A stretch of 64,000 bases of DNA, taken from the NCBI RefSeq assembly GCF_963678635.1, contig NC_087063.1, forward strand, positions 55,021,504-55,085,503. The letters are read 5' to 3'. The position numbers and the translations under genes are program-made. Source of the DNA: Symsagittifera roscoffensis. Lineage: Eukaryota > Xenacoelomorpha > Acoela > Convolutidae. Below, piece by piece: positions 22,236-31,348 of this stretch (within the stretch, counting starts at the first letter, position 1; each line of letters opens with the position of its first letter). Below the pieces are notes generated by a model that did no database searches, was not told where the DNA came from, and was given only the letters and a program-made list of their open reading frames with translations.

Positions 22236-23045
22236 CTAGTCTTCAAGTTTCTGTGCGCAACTGTACCAATATTGATTGTACATATGAAGTGAATTTTTTT
22301 TGTAGTCTAAATAAGTGAAGTTTTTTCGATGATTAGGTTCAATGCTGCAGGTACTACCGTTTTTGATGCGTCTATTTGAATCAATGACGCGTAACAATGG
22401 GGCCTTTGCATCTCCAACCGTTTGGTATTGAATAATGTCAGAAGAGACAAAAATTAGACTTGTGCCACTTGATATGTCATATGGGAAATGAGATTCGTAC
22501 AGTTCGTTTCCCTTATAAGTTGCGCCGAAGGAGGGAATCATTTTGTAACCAATGTGATATTCACTGTTCTCATCAAGCTTTGCATTGTAGCCTAACAGAC
22601 TGGGTATTTGAGGACTTGGGAATGAGATTCCTTCGTTTGCGTTCATCCAAATGCTCATGCTATTCGTGATTTCTTGAGGACTTGCATCGAAATGAATTTT
22701 GTCTTTGAGTTTTGTTTTTATCTCATTAATCAATTGTTCTATAAAAGTGTACACTTCTGATTTGATAAAAAATTTTTCGCCATAGTAAGGTCTGGAAATT
22801 GTATTCCGATTGCCAGCGTTGGATTTACTGGCTACTACTTCGTATGCTCTTAAGTACGTAAATTCCTCATCAGTTACATTGTTTAGTTTTGTTGGGAAAA
22901 TTATTTCTGAGATAGCAACTCTCCAATCTTCGTCTAAAGCTATTTCTTTTTAACAAAAATTTCTAAAACTGGCCAATGTGTTGTCTGGGAAATAATCAAT
23001 TGATGCTGTTGAAATCAAATGTACAGTAAACTCATCACTGCCCAT
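22236..23045 (-). pseudogene. Polinton minor capsid (penton-like, single jelly roll), one nonsense codon
   Basis: This would form pentameric vertices of the shell. The start at ATG 23045 overlaps the integrase stop by 11 nt. The N-terminus reads SDEFTVHLISTASIDYFPDN, then DEDWRVAISEIIFP. A TAA at 22950-22952 (codon 32) interrupts an otherwise continuous 269-codon frame. The C-terminal part holds IPSLLGYN, then SGTSLIFVSSDIIQYQTVGD and APLLRVI, the conserved core of Polinton minor capsids. A GTG inside (22754) could be mistaken for a start. Apart from the single stop the gene is well preserved. Confidence 0.8.
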
Positions 23046-24060
23046 TTTCGTTATAATCAGCTTTGTTTCCAATTAAACTAAATTCTTTTTCATAAAATTT
23101 TCCGTTGATTTCTTCCTTTTCCGCATCAATGAGACTGTATGTTGCAGGGATTTTAGTAGGAATGGCAAATATTTCAAAAACTTCGTCTGTAAAAATCTGC
23201 TTGTAACCTTTTCTGAAAGGCAAGTCAGTTTTCGCTATTCGTACATAGTCACCAACATAAAATTTTGGTTGCTGTACCAACTTCAATGAACTGTTTGCTA
23301 TTAATGAAACTAAAGCAGGTACATGTTTTCTTGTGACCTTGTTTGGAGCCAATTTTGTTACTCTATTAACGCGTGAGTTAATTGTTTGAAGAAAACTACA
23401 GTATTGTTTGAACAAAACTGTAATTTGTCAATATAACTGTAGGTCCATTCAAACTCCAAATATTTGTAGATAATACTTTTCAGCGATCGAATGTTTCTTT
23501 TGGCAAACGCTGATTTTTTTTCGCTGTGAGTATTGTATTTGATGATTTCTCGTTTAAAACATAACTTTTCGAACTCTCCTTTAAACTCAGTGCCTTTGTC
23601 AACCCAAACTTTTTTTGGTTGTTTTGTTTTGATCATTTTTTTAAAGCTCCGGTTGTTTCTTTACCATATTTGGTCTTCAGAGTATCCACTCGTAAGTAGC
23701 GAGAGAGACAATAGACAGCAACTAACAAATATCGTACCCCTCGGTTATATTTAGCCAATTTATCAACATAAGCCAAGTCAATAGACCAAATTTCGTTGAT
23801 ATCGTTAACAATCACTTTTAGCCGAGGATATGTTTTACGAAACAATCCATACTCTGTGTGTGATGATTGAGATCTCAAAAAGATTTTAACTTTTTTGGTG
23901 AGAGTTGACTAGCATTTGTTAAATTTTTAACGCTACCAAATGCAGCTGGACCTTTCGTGTAGAGTATTTTGAACTTCTTTTCTTCACTGATAGTAGGATT
24001 TCCATTCTTTTGTTGACGTCGTCGCAAACGATTCTTTACTGTTTTCATAGTTTTAATCAT
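23035..24060 (-). pseudogene. Polinton retroviral-like integrase, copy 1, frameshifted, catalytic Glu changed
   Basis: It would insert the element into the host genome. A likely ATG is at 24060 (ATGATTAA overlaps the upstream stop by 8 nt). The N-terminus is basic; LYTKGPAAFGSVKN precedes the rve core. First Asp: NEIWSIDLAYVDK. Second Asp: KKVWVDKGTEF. The expected Glu is replaced in SAFAKRNIRSLK (Lys codon AAA at the usual Glu position). Frames change near 23877 (a T-run one base shorter than in copy 2), 23635 and 23400. The C-terminal chromo-like/SH3-like part has KFYVGDYVRIAK and GYKQIFTDEVFEI. It ends at TGA 23035-23037. The products of this locus cannot integrate. Confidence 0.85.
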
Positions 24061-24922
24061 CGTCGTCATTGTCGTCGTTGGTGGGAAAAAATTCTTTTTT
24101 CTGGGTTTTTCTTTTGTCGGATTGCTTGGTTCTGGGTTTGAGAGTTGTCGATCGAGTCTTCGAAGAGGAGGGTTTTGATCTCTTCGATTCCTCAGTTGTC
24201 GGGTTGTCGGAGACAAAGGAGGAAGAAGTTGAGGGCTTAGCTGCTTCGCTCTTAAGCGAGCGGAGAATCTGTTTGGCATAAGTGTTCATAACTGAACTAA
24301 GATCAAGATTCAGTTCTTTCAAAGTTTGTGGATAAAAAACACCCTCAAGTTTTTTTTGCGTTTTGCTGTGTATCGTACAAAAAAGATTCAATTTTAACGA
24401 GTGATGGTTTTCCTTGAATTAGAACATATCCATCAACGTCTAAAGTTAAGGATTCAATTTTGAACAACTGCTTTAACACTATGTTTGCCCTTTCCAATTT
24501 ATTAGCTTTCAATAGCTCATGAAAGGATTCCATAACTTTTCGAAACACTTCAGGGGTTTTTTCATTACTTTTTTCATCGTTTTTTTTATTCTGTTTGAAC
24601 TTGTCTGCTGCAGAGAATTGTATGATTCAACGTTTTTTTTTCTGCTTCATCATCACCATCATCACTGAAATTAGTATGTGCAGATAAATTTTTTTTTCAA
24701 GTTAGGTACTACATTACTAGGGGTTAAAGGAATAGGAGATGTTGGGTTTAATGGTGGTGGAGAGTCACGGCTGATATTTTGTTCTCGAAGTGGCTGTATG
24801 TAATTGAGTTGAGATGATTTGTCATTATTTAATGAATTATGAAGGATTTGAGATTGTGGTGCAGTTTTTTCAAATGGAGCATATGTTTTTCGAGGAATGA
24901 GGATTAATTCTTCAGCATACAT
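24053..24922 (-). pseudogene. Unknown Polinton-associated protein upstream of integrase, frameshifted
   Basis: The N-terminal piece starts at ATG 24922 with YAEELILIPRKTYAPFEKTA and a Pro/Ser-rich tract (24671-24922). A middle piece (24345-24548) has DVDGYVLIQGKPSLVKIESF, and a C-terminal piece (24053-24391) has GVFYPQTLKELNLDL followed by a Ser/Lys-rich tail and a run of Asp. The three lie in different frames. Together they resemble the uncharacterised gene commonly found before the integrase in animal Polintons (an L-I/V-P-x-x-x-Y start, a later G-x-V-x-L/I-x-G-K-P segment). I do not know its function. The Asp run ends in the stop that overlaps the integrase ATG. Confidence 0.55.
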
Positions 24923-24932
24923 GCCTAAGGTT

Positions 24933-25190
24933 CTAGTTTTTCAGGTAAATGTAACACGATTCTCCGATTGATTTAAACAGTGAAATTTTGTTTGCCAAAA
25001 CTTTTCGTTTTTCTCGAATACTAAATTTAGGGTCAACAATTTTTTCAAATGGTACTTTCTTACTCTCGATGAAACTTTTGTTAGCTGGAACATGTCCCAG
25101 AAAAACATTTACAAAACAATCGCAAAGAAATCTAATAAAATTTGAATCAGCTCCTGTCAAAGTTGATCTACAATGGTGACTATTGAGCAT
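24933..25190 (-). CDS. Small basic Polinton protein of unknown function
   Basis: An unbroken 85-codon frame from ATG 25190, overlapping the ATPase stop by 11 nt (ATGCTCAATAG), to TAG 24933. The pattern is a short helix (FIRFLCDCFVNVFLGHVPAN) then spaced Lys residues (EKIVDPKFSIREKRKVLANK) and a short hydrophobic end. This follows the small Polinton ORF with an N-terminal leucine-rich helix, a basic middle and a hydrophobic tail, although the Gly-rich tail usual there is not seen. Role unknown; a virion or membrane-associated part is a guess. The plus-strand frame 24988-25179 is its shadow. Confidence 0.5.
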   Translation of the reverse strand: MLNSHHCRSTLTGADSNFIRFLCDCFVNVFLGHVPANKSFIESKKVPFEKIVDPKFSIREKRKVLANKISLFKSIGESCYIYLKN

Positions 25191-25935
25191 TTGCGTCAAT
25201 ATGCATAACTCTTTCTATTTCATTTTCAAGAGATGTGATACCTGCTTTTGAGGATGGTAAATAGAAATTGGTTGGCGATGGCGGAACTATGTTTGACGAA
25301 TAACGAAGACACTCTGAAGTTTTGGGATCCCAGTCTATCAACAGATGACCGAACTCTTCTTTCGTTGCCAACTGATACACATGACGGAGGAATTTTGCAT
25401 TATTCAATTGTCTGCCTAAATAATCAATTTGTTGAATGTCTCGAGGTGATTTGAACAAAATTAAGTGAGTTGTATGCAAATCTATTGTACGTGATTGCTT
25501 ACTTTGCTGAAATAAATTGTGCTTGACATAAATAACATGAGCATTTTTATGTCGGCTGTAGCTAATTTAACAAAATATTTTTCATTAAAAATTTCTTCAC
25601 ATGTATCATCAAAGACAATTACGCAATCTCGTTTTTAACAATTTCAAAGCTGAACAATTTTATAATTTCAATATCAAACTTGTTGTGAGAAACAAAGGAA
25701 CGTTATTTGGGTTGATCGTGAAGATAAAAATAAAATTTCTTGTTATACGACGGATAGAATGTACCTTTGAGAAGCATTTGAAAAATTAAACCAGTTTTGC
25801 CAGATCCCGACGGACCTGAAACAGACATGAACAGACAATTTTTTGTTGAAATTATTTTATTCATTATTATAACTTGGGATTCGGTAACATGTAACCAACT
25901 GTACTGGATAGTATTGAAAGCCAAATGGCAGTCTC
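25180..25935 (-). pseudogene. Polinton genome-packaging ATPase (FtsK/HerA/A32 type), copy 1, frameshifted
   Basis: This motor would pump DNA into capsids. Walker A is GPSGSGKT at 25793-25816, preceded by beta-strand text CLFMSVS. Walker B is CVIVFDDTCEE (VIVFDD at 25605-25622). The C-terminal sensor/arginine region reads NLFQQSKQSRTIDLHTTHLI then LFKSPRDIQQIDYLGRQL, diagnostic of Polinton ATPases, and the end is at TAG 25180. The three pieces are in different frames: shifts lie near 25700, between the Walker motifs, and near 25550. The 5' end is unclear: a TGA bounds the Walker-A frame near 25934, and pyrimidine-rich AG sites (25939, 25813) leave an intron possible. Confidence 0.85.
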
Positions 25936-26149
25936 GTCACAACTAAGGAAGTAAAAAGACAATTTTGAAATAAATAAAGAAAGCAAAATGAAAATGAAAC
26001 AGACTTGTGTGAAAAAGACAACTTCTGCAGACGGAAGAGAAACATAATTACAAAGTTTCCAGGATCTGTTTTCGTGAGATAAAGACTGTTCGGCACCACC
26101 AATGTCTACAAAGTCGCAATCATTGTTCTCGACAGTGGTTTCATCATTT

Positions 26150-26437
26150 TCCATGTTACAGGAAAACTGTTTTGCTTATTTGTATCAAGGTTGATAGTTA
26201 CATCTGCATACCAATCGCCTTTTTCTCTCTCTGATCTATTGCCGTTTGGTTTGTATTTTATTATATATATTGCTATGTTTTTGTCTGTCAGAAGTATCCG
26301 AACAATTTTTCTACGTTTCCGGTACTGATTTCGTCTGGTAACTCTTTTGGTAAATTATCACCTGTTAAACTCACATTTTGTGTGTCTTCTTTTGGTAAAA
26401 ATATTTTTTTGAAATTTTGAATTTTCAAACACGACAT
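26150..26437 (-). pseudogene. Small unknown protein upstream of the ATPase
   Basis: ATG 26437 opens MSCLKIQNFKKIFLPKEDTQ, then DNLPKELPDEISTGNVEK, closed by TGA at 26288. A neighbouring frame continues with protein-like text (RILLTDKNIAIYIIKYKPNG, then GDWYADVTINLDTN) to about 26150, so one frameshift near 26300 is likely. I know no family. It lies directly before the ATPase and on the same strand, so it probably belongs to the same element. The 5' part is missing from the second copy, whose homology ends at 26215. Confidence 0.35.
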
Positions 26438-26535
26438 GTTAGCAACTAGTAATCACACAAGATCAAAAGAAAATGAAAACAATCAATGAATATAATTATT
26501 ATAATTCACAAAACTTGGTATATTTACGTGATTCT

Positions 26536-27075
26536 TCATTTCGGTTCAACAGGCAAATCAACTCCTCGTTCAATGAAGAAAAACTCATTTTTTGTGAATT
26601 TGTCACGGTTACAATTAGATTTGAACTTTACAACAAAATGAGCGGCAACTCTGATAGTGGCTTGAACTAAATGTATTTCCTCAACGTTATCAGTTTTGAC
26701 TAAATCTTTCAGTTCAGCTGGAAGCTGTTGGTCATGCAAATGGATTTGTCTTTTCTCTCCCAGCTGAGGTTGCAGCCCTCCCAGGTTGAGATTGAACAAC
26801 GGAATTGACTGGCGAAATTTCTGGAGTCTGGACATTGTACAGGTGAAAGTAGTCCAAAACTGTAAAAACTTTCCGTAAGTTGTCAATTTCGATATCGTAG
26901 AGTGTAGTTTGTTCGAGTTTTTGCGGGAGAGGTTTTCCTCGACAATCTAATATGCCTGTCCGCGTATGAGTAATTTTAATTCTTGGTGTTAAATTGTTTT
27001 TATTACTCTGATTAGTCATTGAAGCGTAAACCACCAAATTTGGAGATAAGGTTGTTTGCATCATTGGATAGTTCA
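26536..27075 (-). pseudogene. Unknown minus-strand protein with a frameshift
   Basis: ATG 27075 opens MNYPMMQTTLSPNLVVYASM, followed by RIKITHTRTGILD and LYDIEIDNLRKVFTVLDYFH. Near 26800 coding-like text moves to another frame (FNLNLGGLQPQLGEKRQIHL, then LKDLVKTDNVEEIHLVQATI, then IERGVDLPVEPK) and ends at 26536. I recognise no domain. Composition and strand suggest a further gene of the mobile element. Confidence 0.35.
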
Positions 27076-27124
27076 TTTTGTACCCAATCAGAGAAAACTT
27101 TTGTTTTTCTGCGGGTACAATGCT

Positions 27125-27487
27125 TTAATAATTGATGCGAGAGAAGTAAAGGAGAATGTCGTTTGCAAATATGTTTTCTTGACCCAATAACTGTTCAATC
27201 TTTGGGCAGCCAATATTTTCCAAATTTGTCACGGGTAATTTCAAGTATTCAGCGAATGAAACAGATTTTTGTGTACCTTTAGCAAAAAAATGGGAATTTG
27301 GGTTCCTCAAACTAATGCTGTCAAAAATTTGATCCAAGTATGAGTAAGGGTATTCACCTTCGTCCCAACGAAGCCCTTGTAGAAATTTAGATACCCAATT
27401 GTAAGCTTTTTTCTCTTCTTTTGATAAATTGTTGAATTGAACTGGTGGCAGAAAATGAATTGTATCAATTGAATTAGCAGAGCACAT
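27125..27487 (-). CDS. Unknown mobile-element protein with G-L-x-W-x-x-G-E-x-P-Y motif
   Basis: The frame is open for about 120 codons with no certain start (frame 27487 to TAA 27125). Visible words are KKAYNWVSKFLQGLRWDEGE, then YPYSYLDQIFDSI, FFAKGTQKSVSFAEYL and LENIGCPKIEQLL. The order G-L-x-W-x-x-G-x-x-P-Y, then a x-K-G-x-x-K segment, then L-E-x-x-G-C-P is one I associate with uncharacterised transposon- and virus-linked ORFs in invertebrate genomes. Its biochemical role is not known to me. The family recall is from memory and unverified. Confidence 0.4.
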   Translation of the reverse strand: MCSANSIDTIHFLPPVQFNNLSKEEKKAYNWVSKFLQGLRWDEGEYPYSYLDQIFDSISLRNPNSHFFAKGTQKSVSFAEYLKLPVTNLENIGCPKIEQLLGQENIFANDILLYFSRINY

Positions 27488-27555
27488 AAAGGAGCACAGA
27501 AAGTTCCTTTATGATCAAAGGTTTCTTGCCACATTTAAATCCTTCAATATCTAAA

Positions 27556-28036
27556 CTAATGAGATGGTTTAAAAACAAACTTTTTAGTTTTCTTTCGTTG
27601 GGTTGACATGATTTTTACTAAACATTCCAACAAACGAAATAACTTTGGTTTGAAAGCTTTATTAAATAAGCAAAACGCAATAACTGTCACGTGACCCATG
27701 TAACGGTTTTTTATTGGACAAGGCAAAACATATGTGTACCCAGGACCGGTGTGATTTTTTTCTTGCAAATATCCTGCTGCGTCATGCAATATAGCATCTA
27801 AGAAATTTGAATTGTTTCAAGTGTTTGTCGAGCGACGAATTGTCTATTCCAATTAAACCACTATATAGTCTGTTTTTCAAAACAAAATCCAAAATAATAT
27901 CAGCATCCAAATACAAACAAGTGGCTAAAAAATACTGAAATCTGACTGATTTATCTGGATATTGTGATTTAAAGTCTATTAAAATTTTATGAATAAGTTT
28001 TAAATCGAAAGTTGAAATCGGGTTCACTGATTTCAA
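27556..28036 (-). other. Two unrecognised minus-strand frames
   Basis: Frame 28036-27782 (84 codons; FDLKLIHKILIDFKSQYPDK, then FLATCLYLDADIILDFVLKN) runs into frame 27789-27556 (PGYTYVLPCPIKNRYMGHVT, Lys-rich end). They could be one gene split by a frameshift near 27785 or two genes. No family is recognised. Confidence 0.3.
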
Positions 28037-28165
28037 TATAATAAAAAAGGAACAATGAAAAGTATCAATTAAAACTTAACTTTCTCTTCAACAAAAAATT
28101 TCACAAATAAAACATCAGTATCTACATCAAGTTTCCCATATCCACTTGTCAAAATATCCATTATT

Positions 28166-28390
28166 TTAAAAAAAAGCGGCAGAATGGGGTCCATTAATTA
28201 AAGTTTCAAATCTTTTCAAAGTTTCTGTATTCATCTCATCTATTTGAACGTGTCTGCTTTCTGTGTGTTTCTTAGAAACTGAAGTCAAAATTCTTGCGGA
28301 TTTGTTTGACGTCGATGATGCAGCAGGCGTAACTGTATTATCATTTCGTTTCTGTCCCCCAACCCCCCAACAGCCGGAGATTTCTTGCAA
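28166..28390 (-). other. Unrecognised Ser/Thr/Lys-rich frame
   Basis: 74 codons with TVTPAASSTSNKSARILTSV and an acidic helix-like end (IDEMNTETLKRFETLINGP). It is low in complexity and no family is recognised. Confidence 0.2.
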
Positions 28391-28670
28391 ACGCTTTGAT
28401 TTGGTGAAGTTCGTTTGTTAGATGATGTTGCAGAAAGCAATAAACGTTATTTGATTGCAGTGAAATCTAACAAATCGAGATTGGCTGCAACAGGTTGTGC
28501 TGAATAAGTGAGAGCTAGTTTAAGCTTGTCAAATAACTCACCGTTTTCCTTTGACACATTTAGCAGAAGAAACTAAGTATTTGAAGCAAGTGAAAATACA
28601 AGGAACGCTGAAACATTTTTGGGAAGGAAAAATTTGATTTAATTGTTCCTCTGAATCTACTTGAATCAAT

Positions 28671-29196
28671 ATTTGATGATTTCTCGTTTGAAACATAACT
28701 TTTCGAACTCTCCTTTAAACTCGGTGCCTTTGTCAACCCAAACTTTTTTTGGTTGTTTGGTTTTGATCATTTTTTTTAAAGCTCCGGTTGTTTCTTTAGC
28801 ATATTTGGTCTTTAGAGTATCCACTCGTAAGTAGCGAGAGAGACAATCGACAGCAACTAACAAATATCGTACGCCTCGGTTATATTTAGCCAATTTATCA
28901 ACATAAGCCAAGTCACTAGACCAAATTTCGTTGATATCGTTAACAATCACTTTTAGCCGAGGATATGTTTCACGAAACAATCCATACTTTGTGTGTGATG
29001 ATTGAGATCTCAGAAAGATTTTAACTTTTTTTGGGGAGAGTTGACTAGCATTTGTTAAATTTTTAACGCTACCAAATGCAGCTGGACCTTTCGTGTAGAG
29101 TATTTTGAGTTTCTTTTCTTCACTGATAGTAGGATTTCCATTCTTTTGTTGACGTCGTCGCAAACGATTCTTTACTGCTTTCATAGTTTTAATCAT
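28671..29196 (-). pseudogene. Polinton integrase, copy 2, 3' truncated
   Basis: One uninterrupted frame runs from the ATG at 29196 through LYTKGPAAFGSVKN, NEIWSSDLAYVDK (first Asp), VDCLSRYLRVDTL and KKVWVDKGTEFKGEF (second Asp), ending shortly after the repeat edge. It lacks the frameshifts of copy 1: its T-run near 29026 is one base longer. The region with the catalytic Glu and the C-terminal domain is absent. Confidence 0.8.
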
Positions 29197-30057
29197 CGTC
29201 GTCATCGTCGTCGTTGGTGGGAAAAAATTCTTTTTTCTGGGTTGTTCTTTTGTCGGATTGCTTAGTTCTGGGTTTGAGAGTTGTCGATCGAGTCTTCGAA
29301 GAGGAGGGTTTTGATCTCTTCGATTCCTCAGTTATCGGGTTGTCGGAGACAAAGGAGGAAGAAGTTGAGGGCTTAGCTGCTTCGCTCTTAAGCGAGCGGA
29401 GAATCTGTTTGGCATAAGTTTTCATAACTGAACTAAGATCAAGATTCAGTTCTTTCAAAGTTTGTGGATAAAAAACACCCTCAAGTTTTTTTTGCGTTTT
29501 GCTGTGTATCGTACAAAAAAGATTCAATTTTAACGAGTGATGGTTTTCCTTGAATTAGAACATATCCATCAACGTCTAAAGTTAAGGATTCAACTTTGAA
29601 CAACTGCTTTAACACTATGTTTGCCCTTTCCAATTTATTAGCTTTCAATAGCTCATGAAAGGATTCCATAACTTTTCGAAACACTTCAGGGGTTTTTTCA
29701 TTACTTTTTTCATCGTTTTTTTTATTCTGTTTGAACTTGTCTGCTGCAGAGAAGTGTATGATTCAACGTTTTTTTTCTGCTTCATCATCACCATCATCAC
29801 TGAAATTAGTATGTGCAGATAAATTTTTTTTTCAAGTTAGGTACTACATTACTAGGGGTTAAAGGAATAGGAGATGTTGGGTTTAATGGTGGTGGAGAGT
29901 CACGGCTGATATTTTGTTCTCGAAGTGGCTGTATGTAATTGAGTTGAGATGATTTGTCATTAATTAATGAATTATGAAGGATTTGAGATTGTGGTGCAGT
30001 TTTTTCAAATGGAGCATATGTTTTTCGAGGAATGAGGATTAATTCTTCAGCATACAT
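29189..30057 (-). pseudogene. Unknown Polinton-associated protein, copy 2
   Basis: Same three frame-separated pieces as 24053-24922 (29806-30057, 29481-29684, 29189-29527), with a handful of substitutions such as N to I in the first piece. Shared frameshifts mean the gene was already broken before duplication. Confidence 0.55.
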
Positions 30058-30067
30058 GCCTAAGGTT

Positions 30068-30325
30068 CTAGTTTTTCAGGTAAATGTAACACGATTCTCC
30101 GATTGATTTAAACAGTGAAATTTTGTTTGCCAAAACTTTTCGTTTTTCTCGAATACTAAATTTAGGGTCAACAATTTTTTCAAATGGTACTTTCTTACTC
30201 TCGATGAAACTTTTGTTAGCTGGAACATGTCCCAGAAAAACATTTACAAAACAATCGCAAAGAAATCTAATAAAATTTGAATCAGCTCCTGTCAAAGTTG
30301 ATCTACAATGGTGACTATTGAGCAT
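30068..30325 (-). CDS. Small basic Polinton protein, copy 2
   Basis: The translation is identical to 24933-25190, again overlapping the ATPase stop by 11 nt. It remains unbroken. Function unknown. Confidence 0.5.
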   Translation of the reverse strand: MLNSHHCRSTLTGADSNFIRFLCDCFVNVFLGHVPANKSFIESKKVPFEKIVDPKFSIREKRKVLANKISLFKSIGESCYIYLKN

Positions 30326-31070
30326 TTGCGTCAATATGCATAACTCTTTCTATTTCATTTTCAAGAGATGTGATACCTGCTTTTGAGGATGGTAAATAGA
30401 AATTGGTTGGCGATGGCGGAACTATGTTTGACGAATAACGAAGACACTCTGAAGTTTTGGGATCCCAGTCTATCAACAGATGACCGAACTCTTCTTTCGT
30501 TGCCAACTGATACACATGACGGAGGAATTTTGCATTATTCAATTGTCTGCCTAAATAATCAATTTGTTGAATGTCTCGAGGTGATTTGAACAAAATTAAG
30601 TGAGTTGTATGCAAATCTATTGTACGTGATTGCTTACTTTGCTGAAATAAATTGTGCTTGACATAAATAACATGAGCATTTTTATGTCGGCTGTAGCTAA
30701 TTTAACAAAATATTTTTCATTAAAAATTTCTTCACATGTATCATCAAAGACAATTACGCAATCTCGTTTTTAACAATTTCAAAGCTGAACAATTTTATAA
30801 TTTCAATATCAAACTTGTTGTGAGAAACAAAGGAACGTTATTTGGGTTGATCGTGAAGATAAAAATAAAATTTCTTGTTATACGACGGATAGAATGTACC
30901 TTTGAGAAGCATTTGAAAAATTAAACCAGTTTTGCCAGATCCCGACGGACCTGAAACAGACATGAACAGACAATTTTTTGTTGAAATTATTTTATTCATT
31001 ATTATAACTTGGGATTCGGTAACATGTAACCAACTGTACTGGATAGTATTGAAAGCCAAATGGCAGTCTC
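30315..31070 (-). pseudogene. Polinton packaging ATPase, copy 2, frameshifted
   Basis: Same Walker A (30928-30951), Walker B (30740-30757) and C-terminal LFKSPRDIQQIDYLGRQL as copy 1, with the same breaks in frame between them. Decay preceded the duplication. The text 5' of the Walker-A frame is also kept up to 31350. Confidence 0.85.
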
Positions 31071-31348
31071 GTCACAACTAAGGAAGTAAAAAGACAATTT
31101 TGAAATAAATAAAGAAAGCAAAATGAAAATGAAACAGACTTGTGTGAAAAAGACAACTTCTGCAGACGGAAGAGAAACAGAATTACAAAGTTTCCAGGAT
31201 CTGTTTTCGTGAGATAAAGACTGTTCGGCACCACCAATGTCTACAAAGTCGCAATCATTGTTCTCGACAGTGGTTTCATCATTTTCCATGTTACAGGAAA
31301 ACTGTTTTGCTTATTTGTATCAAGGTTGATAGTTACATCTGCATACCA

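Larger units (their letters stand above)
23537..26215. repeat. ATPase-integrase block, copy 1 of a 2.68 kb duplication
   Basis: Sequence from the GATGATTTCTCG word at 23541 to CATACCAAT at 26215 recurs at 28675-31350 with a constant offset of about 5135 bp and only scattered single-base changes. The two copies therefore mark a 5.13 kb tandem unit (23537-28670) followed by a truncated second unit. Confidence 0.95.
26215..28670 (-). other. Unique part of the Polinton repeat unit carrying unrecognised reading frames
   Basis: This stretch lies between the two copies of the ATPase-integrase block. It holds only minus-strand frames of protein-like composition (listed separately), plus about 280 bp (28390-28670) in which I see nothing. 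Its strand and base composition match the Polinton block. Confidence 0.5.

Noticed and set aside
24988-25454. Plus-strand frames opposite the ATPase and small basic protein
   Set aside because: They are antisense shadows; the minus-strand frames carry the recognisable family motifs, and the same shadows recur at 30123-30589.
27556-27789. GPGYTYV segment as a phospholipase A2-like domain
   Set aside because: The His-Asp catalytic word and calcium loop expected of viral PLA2 domains are absent.
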